From Cronobacter sakazakii (lineage in GTDB: Bacteria > Pseudomonadota > Gammaproteobacteria > Enterobacterales > Enterobacteriaceae), in contig NZ_CP011047.1 of NCBI RefSeq assembly GCF_000982825.1, positions 1,054,001 to 1,118,000 on the forward strand: DNA of 64,000 nucleotides. The letters run 5' to 3'. Under the pieces are notes generated by a model. That model was not told where the DNA came from. It was given only the letters and a program-made list of their open reading frames with translations, and ran no database searches. The position numbers and the translations under genes were made by a program. Of this stretch, positions 15,450-23,575 are shown one piece after another (the first letter of the stretch is position 1; each line of letters starts with the position of its first letter).

Positions 15450-16424
15450 TTAAAGATAGTTTATACGCAAGGTGATTTGCGCTTTTACTTTACCTCCTGT
15501 CAGATTGTTACTGGTTTTTGCATAACGAACAGAAAGCGGTAATGGATAACTGTTTTGGTTAGGCAATGATAAATCCAGCGGGGAATTAGGACGCATTACT
15601 GTGCCATTAAATAACATTTCAATACCGACATTCTCGGCATGACTATCTGGCGCTACGTTTTTGAATACGGTCGGGTTGTTCGCATCGGTTAAACCTTCAA
15701 TATTGATGCTGGCCCTGCGGGTATTCATACACAATAAATTTACATTGACCGATTGCGCTGTTATTCCGCTATTAGACTTGAGCTCGCTGATTTTGACAGG
15801 CGGCAAGTCAATCTGAGGGTTCACCACCTGAATCATGCAGTGCGCTTTCGGTGAAATAAGGGCCATCGCCAGATTGACGACAAAAGAGTTGTCATTAAGC
15901 GTTATCAGAGAAGGAATACGAAAACTGAGTATGCCGCCCGACGTTATTGTCCCCGTTTTTATCGCTTCCAGCCGCAGTTTAATATCATCAGACGTAATCG
16001 TTTTATTACTTAAGTCACGCGTTTGCGCAGAAAAGGGCAATATCCACTCTCTGTGCGCGGAGCCCGGTTTGTCATAGATCATCGTGATGCGAATACCCAG
16101 GCCTGGTAATGCCGTGGCATAGGTGTCTTGCCCATTTTGTCGGCCTGGCATCTTTCCATTAAGGAGCTGACTAATTTCAGCTTTACACGCTGTGCTAATA
16201 ATATCGTGTGATCCACTGAGTTCGGCCAGACTCGCTTCTTTTTTATAAATAACGCTGCCGACCGGCATCATTGTGATGTTGTCTGGCAACTGGATCGTAA
16301 CAGGTATTGTCACATTCGACGGCTTTTGTTTCAGGTTACAGTCGCTGGCATATACTGGCGCTATCAGACCTTTTATTAACATGACTATTGCGGCGCTTTT
16401 CGCCAGTCGAAAATAGATGTTCAT
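15450..16424 (-). CDS. Fimbrial tip subunit / probable adhesin
   Basis: A 324-residue secreted protein, nearly twice the length of the pilins, with a signal peptide (about 1-27, ending PVYAS). Cys29 and Cys80 fall in the N-terminal half and Cys196 and Cys232 in the C-terminal half, consistent with an N-terminal binding domain followed by a pilin domain. The C-terminus is LRINYL, with the penultimate aromatic usual for chaperone-delivered subunits, unlike the four pilins here. Its place immediately after the usher (gap 5 bases) and its size fit a tip adhesin. The ligand cannot be inferred. Confidence 0.75.
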   Translation of the reverse strand: MNIYFRLAKSAAIVMLIKGLIAPVYASDCNLKQKPSNVTIPVTIQLPDNITMMPVGSVIYKKEASLAELSGSHDIISTACKAEISQLLNGKMPGRQNGQDTYATALPGLGIRITMIYDKPGSAHREWILPFSAQTRDLSNKTITSDDIKLRLEAIKTGTITSGGILSFRIPSLITLNDNSFVVNLAMALISPKAHCMIQVVNPQIDLPPVKISELKSNSGITAQSVNVNLLCMNTRRASINIEGLTDANNPTVFKNVAPDSHAENVGIEMLFNGTVMRPNSPLDLSLPNQNSYPLPLSVRYAKTSNNLTGGKVKAQITLRINYL

Positions 16425-16429
16425 AATCT

Positions 16430-18892
16430 TTACTGACAGTTGAGAGTGAGTAAAACAATCGGTAATGCTGGCGTCTGGTTTACCGGCATCTCAAAGGGAG
16501 TAGAACAGCTTTTATCTTCACCCCATTTAAAAGTTAATATGCCTTTATCCGGTACGGCGTTGAGATAAACCTGGCTTTTATCGCCTACGTAATAGGCGTT
16601 ATCCATACCTTCAATATGCGCTCTTGTGCCAAAGGGCAGAACTTCACCTTTATAATTAATCGTAAATACCGCTTTGCGACCGCGGATAGCGGTAAATTCA
16701 GCCAATACGACGGCGTCTTTTGTAGGTACAAGCTGAGTTGACGTACTGGCGAAATCGATATCTTTACCTGCCTTTTGCGTATCAACGCTCAGGCTGTTGC
16801 GGTGGTAAGAACGTAAATCCGTAGCCAGCGCATAGCCACGTGAGTCAGTATGTAAATCCTGCCCACCTTCCAGCGGTACGTCTGGTACACCAGGTATAGA
16901 TACCAGCGCCATACTGCCTGTGGAGTTACGCCCAAATGTCACGCCATGACGATGCCCTACCACGCTGCCCGAGGCATTCCAGGAAATATAATTATTTTGA
17001 TCGGCGTTGTAAGTAACGTTCAGATCGCCGTAGTTGCCCTGGTAATCGAACCCGGCAGAGCCAGATTTTGTGCTCGATTCGCCATGTTTTGCCGCGTACG
17101 AGAGTTGGGTGTTCCAGTGCATATCCTGGCTATCGCCAAATTTTCCGTTAATGCCCAACTGATTATTAAGGTCCCTTTCCAGGCCTGAGGTTGCCGTGTA
17201 ATTGACCATTGGCTGCGTCGTAGGGAAGGTTTCGCTCAGAGGGATCGACAGCGTTAACGCCAGTTGTTTATCCCAACGGGCTTCACTCTCGCTACGAGAC
17301 ATACTGTAAGCTAAGGAAAAGCTCACCGTTTTCAATGAACCATTCCAGCCGATTTGCCACATGCGAGACACAGAGTTATCCATGTTTTCGCTACGACTCA
17401 GCGTGGTATAGAAGCTATTGGTGTCATCAAACGACTGGTTAATCGACAGATTATATTCCCGACGCCTGCGCGTATCTGCAAACAAATCTTCTGCTGTTGC
17501 CCAGTCGCTGAAAGAAAGGTAATCGCCAGTGTAATAGCGGTTATCTACCTGAATCTGTGTATCACTATCAGGAATGTAATTACGGTACGTCAGGCGTATC
17601 ATTTTTCCGTCGGCTTCCTGTGAATTACCACGGCGACCTTTACTCTCGGTGAGATCGGCTGCGATACCTCCCAGGCTTTTCATATCCATGCCCAGACCCA
17701 GGCTAAATGCCCGGTAGCGGTCATGATATTGCGCACCACCGTAGAGCGTAGTATTCAGCGGCAAGCCACGACTTATGACCGCTTGTATAACATCAGGTTT
17801 ATGCTCAAACGAACTGGTACCGGACATATAACGCCCTGCCGACAGGTTGTACTTCATCTGTCCGGTTCGTAATAACTGCGGCACACTGGAATAAGCGAGG
17901 GTGTTATGTGTCTCCGAACCATCCGCTTCCGTTACGACAACGTCTAATTTTCCGCCGTCTGACACCGAGGCGAGATCGCTGATGACGAAGGGCCCCGGCG
18001 GCACAGAGCGCTGATAAATTACGTAACCATTTTCGCGTACCGTGACTCGTGCATTGCTTTTGGCGATACCGCGAATAATGGGCGCAAACCCATTGAGTTG
18101 GTCAGGCAGCATATCGTCATCGGAAGAAAGCTGTACGCCCCGAATCAGCAAGCTGTCGAAGACATCGCCGGGTGTGCTGGAATCCCCAACGGTCAGTTCG
18201 CTTTTCAGTGTATGGATCGCAGTTTCAACGTAATTGGTGATGCTCTGCCAGCCTTCGCTGTTACTGATCGCCGAGTTATTGCGATAACGCCACGCGCCAA
18301 TGTTCACGCCATTTGTCAGGTTGGCGTAGGTGGAGTCTTCCGTGCCCTCGCCTTTTTTAAGGTATTGCTGGCCTGATAGCTGATAATTACTAATAATCGC
18401 CGGAATGCCATCATCCCACTCTTCTTCAGGAACTCCCTGAACACTTTCATCACGTAGTACTGTTTGGGGTAGGGTAATGTCCAGCTGCAGCTTTGAGAAA
18501 TCGAAAGACGATTTAGCCCCTGGAACTTGCTCTTCCATAGGCACACAGGTGTTTTTGAGTTCGTTGTCTTCTGCTTTAGAACTAACCTTGCTCATATCCA
18601 CCCCAAGCTTTTGGTACGCTTTGAAAGAAAGGCAGGCAACCAGCTGCTTATTTTTATCCGACTCAAACCGCACGCTGCTCATCATTATCGGTTTTTCGTT
18701 CACGTTGATATGAACGCGATACGTTCCGGCGGGCTGATAGCCCTGACTCAATAAGCTTGTGTCGCTTAATGCGGCTTTCCCATCAATATTCTGGAGCAGA
18801 CCAGGATCAAAATACTCTCCTGCTGTCACCGTTCGGCAAAAAATGGCTGACATGACAAACGAGGCGAGCCATTTTACTTTGCTACCACGCAT
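16430..18892 (-). CDS. Fimbrial outer-membrane usher
   Basis: An 820-residue FimD/PapC-family usher that receives chaperone-subunit complexes and threads the fibre through the outer membrane. After a signal peptide (about 1-24) comes the N-terminal domain beginning EYFDPGLLQN, then the 24-strand pore with the plug. Family stretches include APIIRGIAKSNARVTVRENG, PPGPFVISDLA and the R(N)YIPDSDTQ region. The C-terminal domains end in a Cys pair (about residues 796 and 819). Length is normal and the frame is unbroken. It starts 13 bases after the chaperone stop. Confidence 0.95.
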   Translation of the reverse strand: MRGSKVKWLASFVMSAIFCRTVTAGEYFDPGLLQNIDGKAALSDTSLLSQGYQPAGTYRVHINVNEKPIMMSSVRFESDKNKQLVACLSFKAYQKLGVDMSKVSSKAEDNELKNTCVPMEEQVPGAKSSFDFSKLQLDITLPQTVLRDESVQGVPEEEWDDGIPAIISNYQLSGQQYLKKGEGTEDSTYANLTNGVNIGAWRYRNNSAISNSEGWQSITNYVETAIHTLKSELTVGDSSTPGDVFDSLLIRGVQLSSDDDMLPDQLNGFAPIIRGIAKSNARVTVRENGYVIYQRSVPPGPFVISDLASVSDGGKLDVVVTEADGSETHNTLAYSSVPQLLRTGQMKYNLSAGRYMSGTSSFEHKPDVIQAVISRGLPLNTTLYGGAQYHDRYRAFSLGLGMDMKSLGGIAADLTESKGRRGNSQEADGKMIRLTYRNYIPDSDTQIQVDNRYYTGDYLSFSDWATAEDLFADTRRRREYNLSINQSFDDTNSFYTTLSRSENMDNSVSRMWQIGWNGSLKTVSFSLAYSMSRSESEARWDKQLALTLSIPLSETFPTTQPMVNYTATSGLERDLNNQLGINGKFGDSQDMHWNTQLSYAAKHGESSTKSGSAGFDYQGNYGDLNVTYNADQNNYISWNASGSVVGHRHGVTFGRNSTGSMALVSIPGVPDVPLEGGQDLHTDSRGYALATDLRSYHRNSLSVDTQKAGKDIDFASTSTQLVPTKDAVVLAEFTAIRGRKAVFTINYKGEVLPFGTRAHIEGMDNAYYVGDKSQVYLNAVPDKGILTFKWGEDKSCSTPFEMPVNQTPALPIVLLTLNCQ

Positions 18893-18905
18893 AGCGCCCT
18901 TTCAT

Positions 18906-19613
18906 TTATTCAAGGTGCTGAGAATAAGTTTGAGAGGTCACGCCAAAATCGTTAATACCATCCCACTCAACGCTGGAACCGCTCGCTGGAGTATGTTTGA
19001 GCGTGTATGACTTTTCTCCAAAAGGTGGGATCACTGTATTATTATCTACAACAGAAACCTTAATAGATTCTTTATCAGCAATAATTTTGCTTAATACCAG
19101 GTAATAAGGTGATGAGTTTTTAACAGATAATTTATTACCTGAGTGGCTCCAGTGAGCATTTTTTACGCCATCGCCAGGGTCGCCTTGCAGGCCTGCGGGC
19201 CGGTAGAAAAATTTAATGCGATTATTGATTGCCAGTACCATGCGGTTGGGTACTTTCGACTCTTCATCAGTTAATCCAGGTACGCCCTTTACATCCAGCC
19301 AGAAAAGGCTTTCGCGATCGGCTGGCAAACCATTACCCAGGTAAACGATACGAATAACGTTGTCGCTTTTGGGCGCCAGGCGAAACAGCGGTGGTGTCAC
19401 CACAAAGGGCAAATCTTTTTTTACCGTACTGTCGCCGGCATCCAGCCAGGACTGCACTAAATAGGCGCGATCTTCATTACTGTGAATAGTGATGGACGCA
19501 TCGCCATCTTTTTCACTATAAACCAGACGATCTGCGCTCAATGTCAGGGCAGCATGGCCCATTCCTGACCAGCAGCTTGCGGCAAGAATTGTCGTCAGGA
19601 TCAATTTTCTCAT
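18906..19613 (-). CDS. Periplasmic fimbrial chaperone
   Basis: A 235-residue PapD-like chaperone with two immunoglobulin-like domains. The signal peptide is about 1-21 (MRKLILTTILAASCWSGMGHA). The subunit-binding G1 strand and its neighbours are in PNRMVLAINNRIKFFYRPAG, the family signature, at about residues 126-145, and ESLFWLDVKGVP precedes it. It donates a strand to pilins and hands them to the usher. I chose the ATG at 19613 because it opens the signal peptide; an upstream in-frame ATG at 19670 would add a non-secretory leader. The gene lies 84 bases after pilin 1. Confidence 0.94.
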   Translation of the reverse strand: MRKLILTTILAASCWSGMGHAALTLSADRLVYSEKDGDASITIHSNEDRAYLVQSWLDAGDSTVKKDLPFVVTPPLFRLAPKSDNVIRIVYLGNGLPADRESLFWLDVKGVPGLTDEESKVPNRMVLAINNRIKFFYRPAGLQGDPGDGVKNAHWSHSGNKLSVKNSSPYYLVLSKIIADKESIKVSVVDNNTVIPPFGEKSYTLKHTPASGSSVEWDGINDFGVTSQTYSQHLE

Positions 19614-19697
19614 TTTATAAAACCTAAAATACTTACAGTGAATGCAAACCCGATGATGAATAAACATCACCGGGCCTGATGGTTTAAAAATAACGTT

Positions 19698-20237
19698 TTA
19701 CAGTGATTCTATCTGCATGGTTAATGATGACTGAACCTGGCCCGGTGTCGGGGTAGCACCGTTAAGTTTCACCATGCCTATATAAAACATGGTGCTCTCT
19801 TTACCGGTACCTATAACAGGACTACCGTTAGGCGTAATCACATTGCCTGCATAAGAGTAAATGCCAACGCCTAATCCTGTCGCTGCGGTAGAACCGGTTG
19901 CAGTGTTAACCAGTGCATTACCCTCTGCATCATCAACGATGCCGGTAAATGAGAGGTTCGGAGCTAACTGGCCATCTTTGGTACAGTTGCCGATAAAGTT
20001 TGCTGTGACCGCGGTGAGTTGAGCTCCATCGACATGATGTCCCTGCAATGGCAAAGAATCGATATCACGGCTTCCCATATCGACAGTCGGCTGAACAAAT
20101 TCAATTGTACAACCCACGGACGCATCTTTAACTGTGCCTGATACAGAAAGCGTCGCTGAAACATCATTTTCTGCAGCCTGAACCACTCCCGCTGCGAGAA
20201 TGGCATTCAGCGCAAGCACTAATGCATATTTTTTCAT
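19698..20237 (-). CDS. Fimbrial pilin 1 (probable major subunit)
   Basis: A 179-residue pilin, first gene of the fimbrial operon and therefore the likely main shaft subunit. Signal peptide about 1-21 (MKKYALVLALNAILAAGVVQA), then NDVSATLSVSGTV with the donor-strand pattern, Cys43 and Cys85, AATGLGVGIY and a C-terminal LTMQIESL. The ATG at 20237 has AAGGGAG upstream; an earlier in-frame start would hide the signal peptide. It is the most divergent of the four pilins of this island. Confidence 0.9.
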   Translation of the reverse strand: MKKYALVLALNAILAAGVVQAAENDVSATLSVSGTVKDASVGCTIEFVQPTVDMGSRDIDSLPLQGHHVDGAQLTAVTANFIGNCTKDGQLAPNLSFTGIVDDAEGNALVNTATGSTAATGLGVGIYSYAGNVITPNGSPVIGTGKESTMFYIGMVKLNGATPTPGQVQSSLTMQIESL

Positions 20238-20796
20238 AATAACCACTCCCTTATTGTAAATAGCCTGAAAATTCAGACCACATATCATCCTGAATTAAAA
20301 TTTGTGCGCTGGCAGGAAGGCTACGAAGCCAATATTGATTCTGGGTAGTGATATCGCACAATTAATTGTGAGGTGGATTATTGGCAATGCGGTCTTTTTG
20401 TTTCTTGACTAATTGTGCTTTGCCATTAAATCAGAGGGGGAATGTATTATTTGACTAATGAATGTGTTGTGTTACGTGGTTATGGATTTAAGCTTTATTT
20501 TCTGAAAGCGGGCAGGCAAAATTCTCATTTTTATCTCTCTTTTCCCGCTTGCAGAATAATATAAATGAAGTGATACATATAATAGATATATGTTTATGCG
20601 CTTATATAAGATTTTAAATGTGAATTATTAAAAAGTGATTTTATGCATTCAATGAATGCTCACAGGGCTTTTATTGAGAAAGAATAGGTTCCGTCTTGGC
20701 GGCAGCGACAACAAGCTGAAGGGGTAAACATATAAAATTCCAGAGCATAGAACCGAAAAACGAATAAAATTAGCGATGATAAAAGTACAAGTCACT
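20238..20796. promoter_or_regulatory. A/T-rich control region of the fimbrial operon
   Basis: About 560 bases without a gene separate pilin 1 from the end of recG. It contains a perfect 14-base palindrome CACAATTAATTGTG (20357-20370), a further AATTGTG half-site at 20411-20417 and a direct repeat TTGACTAAT at 20405-20413 and 20451-20459. These are candidate regulator sites about 120-220 bases upstream of the first pilin. I could not fix a single promoter among the many A/T-rich hexamers. No long inverted repeats of the fim-switch type are present. Confidence 0.5.
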
Positions 20797-22878
20797 TCAG
20801 GCGTTAGAATACCGCTCGGTTTCCGGCATCCAGCGCTCGATCAATGCTGCTGCCTGCTCGGGATAACGCTCATGAATATGTCGTGCGATTCGCTGCACTT
20901 CAGGAATAACTGCCTGATCGCGTAACAGATCCGCCACTTTGAATTCGGCATTGCCCGTCTGACGAGTGCCGAGCAGCTCTCCAGGCCCCCGTATCTCGAG
21001 ATCTTTTTGTGCTATCACAAAGCCATCGTTGCTGTCGCGAAGCACCTGCAAGCGAATCTGCGCTGTCTTCGAGAGCGGAGATTTGTAGAGCAGTACACAA
21101 TGCGAGGCCACCGCGCCGCGCCCGACGCGCCCGCGCAGCTGATGAAGCTGCGCAAGGCCGAGTCGCTCCGGGTTTTCGATAATCATCAGGCTGGCGTTAG
21201 GAACATCCACGCCGACTTCAATAACGGTGGTCGCGACCAGAAGATGCATCTCGCCCTGCTTAAACGCCTGCATCACGGCCTGTTTTTCGGCAGGTTTCAT
21301 ACGGCCATGCACCAGTCCGACGTTAAGTTCAGGCAGCGTGGTTTTCAGTTCTTCCCAGGTCGCTTCCGCGGCCTGCGCTTCCAGCAGCTCCGACTCTTCA
21401 ATCAGCGTACATACCCAGTATGCCTGACGGCCTTCTTCCAGACAGGCGCTGCGTACGCGCTCAATAATATCGCCGCGACGTGTGTCAGGAATGGCAACGG
21501 TGGTGACGGGTGTGCGGCCTGGCGGCAGTTCATCGATAACGGACGTATCCAGATCGGCATACGCCGTCATGGCCAGCGTGCGGGGTATTGGCGTGGCGGT
21601 CATGATCAGCTGATGCGGATGAAAGCCTTGCTGCTGTCCTTTTTCCCAGAGCGCCAGACGCTGATGCACGCCAAAGCGGTGCTGTTCATCAATGATGACC
21701 AACGCCAGGCCATTAAACTGTACCTGTTCCTGGAAAATCGCATGTGTGCCGACGACCATAGAAACCTGGCCGCTGGCGATGGCTTCCTGCTGCGCCTGGC
21801 GCGCTTTTCCTTTTTGCTTGCCCGCCAGCCAGCCCACTTCAATCCCGAGCGGCGCGAACCAGTTGCGGAAATTGTTGGCGTGTTGTTCGGCGAGCAGTTC
21901 CGTGGGTGCCATCAGCGCCACCTGCTTGCCATTCGCGATCGCGCGCAACGCGGCAAGTGCTGCCACCAGCGTTTTGCCGGAGCCGACATCGCCCTGAACC
22001 AGCCGCATCATGGGAATATCCAGCGCCATATCGCGCTCGATTTCCGCCACCACGCGCGCCTGCGCGCCGGTGGGTTTGAACGGCAGCGAGGCGAGCAGCT
22101 GTTGCTTAAGCGCATCACGAGCCTCAAGCGGCTGTGCGTGGTAGCGCTGTGCGCCGGCGCGAAGCGCCAGCATGCTCAGGTTATGGGCCAGCAACTCTTC
22201 CAGAATTAAACGACGCTGCGCAGGGTGCTGGCCGCTCTCTAAATCTTCGAGCTTCATATCTGGCGGCGGGCGATGCAGCGTACGCAACGCTTCCGGTAGG
22301 CTCATTAGCCCCTGTGACAGCTCTGGCGGCAACAGCTCGGTAATGGCGCACGTTTCCAGCAGCTCCAGCGCCTGATCGGTCAGCTTACGTAGCGTTGCCT
22401 GACGCACCCCTTCAGTGGTTGGATAAACGGGCGTCAGGGTTTCCTGCATTTCCGGCGTGCTGACATCACCCTGAATACGGTACTCAGGGTGAATCATTTC
22501 CGCGCCATATTTACCGCGTTTTGCTTCGCCATAGGCCAGCACGCGGCGGCCCGTCGCCAGGCTGTTTTTCATCGCGGCGTTGAAATTGAAAAAGCGCATC
22601 GTCAGGATGCCGGTGCCGTCGCTGATCTGGCAGGTCATCATGCGGCGGCCGCCAAACGTAATATTGCAGTTCAGCACTTCGCCTTCCACCGTGGCGTATA
22701 CGCCAGGCAGAAGATCACTGATGGGGTAAAGATGGGTGCGGTCTTCGTAGCGCAGGGGAAAATGTAGCAGCAGATCCTGAATAGTATGCAGGCCGATTTT
22801 TGCGAGCTTTGCGCTCTGGCTGGCGCCCACGCCGGTCAGTGAGCTTAGCGGTATGGCATCCAGCAAACGGCCGCGCAT
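20797..22878 (-). CDS. recG: ATP-dependent DNA helicase RecG
   Basis: A 693-residue helicase, the same length as E. coli RecG, which reverses stalled replication forks and branch-migrates Holliday junctions. The N-terminal wedge/OB domain is at about residues 1-200, followed by the helicase core with Walker A GDVGSGKT, motif II IIDEQHRFG, motif III TATPIPRT, and the motif V-VI region VIEVGVDVPNAS and QLRGRVGRG. The C-terminal helical hook follows. It is the last gene of gmk-rpoZ-spoT-trmH-recG, starting three bases after the trmH stop. Confidence 0.98.
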   Translation of the reverse strand: MRGRLLDAIPLSSLTGVGASQSAKLAKIGLHTIQDLLLHFPLRYEDRTHLYPISDLLPGVYATVEGEVLNCNITFGGRRMMTCQISDGTGILTMRFFNFNAAMKNSLATGRRVLAYGEAKRGKYGAEMIHPEYRIQGDVSTPEMQETLTPVYPTTEGVRQATLRKLTDQALELLETCAITELLPPELSQGLMSLPEALRTLHRPPPDMKLEDLESGQHPAQRRLILEELLAHNLSMLALRAGAQRYHAQPLEARDALKQQLLASLPFKPTGAQARVVAEIERDMALDIPMMRLVQGDVGSGKTLVAALAALRAIANGKQVALMAPTELLAEQHANNFRNWFAPLGIEVGWLAGKQKGKARQAQQEAIASGQVSMVVGTHAIFQEQVQFNGLALVIIDEQHRFGVHQRLALWEKGQQQGFHPHQLIMTATPIPRTLAMTAYADLDTSVIDELPPGRTPVTTVAIPDTRRGDIIERVRSACLEEGRQAYWVCTLIEESELLEAQAAEATWEELKTTLPELNVGLVHGRMKPAEKQAVMQAFKQGEMHLLVATTVIEVGVDVPNASLMIIENPERLGLAQLHQLRGRVGRGAVASHCVLLYKSPLSKTAQIRLQVLRDSNDGFVIAQKDLEIRGPGELLGTRQTGNAEFKVADLLRDQAVIPEVQRIARHIHERYPEQAAALIERWMPETERYSNA

Positions 22879-22881
22879 CGT

Positions 22882-23571
22882 TTACTCCGCAGCCTGCATA
22901 GTGGCCCACCAGTCCTGTGGCGCGTCGATTTCACCGTGCTCGTTCACGCGAGGGTAGGGCAGGCCTTTACGCTTCGCCACTTTCGCCAGCACCGGGTAGC
23001 CGCCTTCAAACAGCAGGCGCTGTTGTTCTTCTTCAGGCAGAGTGCTGTTGGCGCGCTGGTACATGCCCGCGTTCTGCCGCTGGCGTTGCGCCTCATAAAG
23101 GATAAGTGCGGAGGCGACAGAAACGTTCAGCGACTGCACCATGCCTGTCATCGGAATGATAATATCCTGATCCGCGAGGCTTAGCGCCTCTTCGGTAATA
23201 CCGGTTTTTTCCTGGCCCAGCAGGATGCAGGTCGGGCGCGTATAGTCGATTTCACGAAAATCGACCGCTTTATCAGAAAGGTGAGTCGCGAGAATCTGCA
23301 TGCCTCGCGCTTTCAGGTGGCTCACCGCATCGCTGATGTTGCGATGGGTTTTCACTTCCACCCAGCTGTTGCTGCCAGCGGCGGAAGAGGCCATGGTACG
23401 CATGCGGTTGCCAGGCCAGACTGCGTGGACTTCGTGCACACCCACCGCGTCTGCGGTGCGGATGATTGCCGAGACATTATGAGGCTTATGCACCTGCTCC
23501 ATGCAGACCGTGAGATCGGGCTGACGCCGGGCCAGCATCTCGCAGATACGCGCGTAACGCTGAGAATTCAT
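22882..23571 (-). CDS. trmH: tRNA (guanosine-18-2'-O)-methyltransferase TrmH
   Basis: A 229-residue SPOUT (SpoU-class) enzyme that methylates the ribose of G18 in tRNA. The three SpoU motifs are visible: NVSAIIRTADAVG (about residues 28-40), CILLGQEKTGI (about 115-125) and SLNVSVASALILYE (about 145-158); the last two form the deep trefoil knot that binds S-adenosylmethionine. It lies four bases after spoT and three before recG, clearly within the operon. E. coli TrmH has the same length. Confidence 0.97.
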   Translation of the reverse strand: MNSQRYARICEMLARRQPDLTVCMEQVHKPHNVSAIIRTADAVGVHEVHAVWPGNRMRTMASSAAGSNSWVEVKTHRNISDAVSHLKARGMQILATHLSDKAVDFREIDYTRPTCILLGQEKTGITEEALSLADQDIIIPMTGMVQSLNVSVASALILYEAQRQRQNAGMYQRANSTLPEEEQQRLLFEGGYPVLAKVAKRKGLPYPRVNEHGEIDAPQDWWATMQAAE

Positions 23572-23575
23572 ACAG

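Noticed and set aside
20238..20796. Invertible promoter switch of the fimS type
   Set aside because: No pair of long inverted repeats and no FimB/FimE-like recombinase gene nearby.
21007..22209. 400-codon plus-strand frame opposite recG
   Set aside because: Its residues are rich in Arg, His and Gln, as expected from reading a GC-rich gene backward. RecG on the other strand is full length and well conserved.
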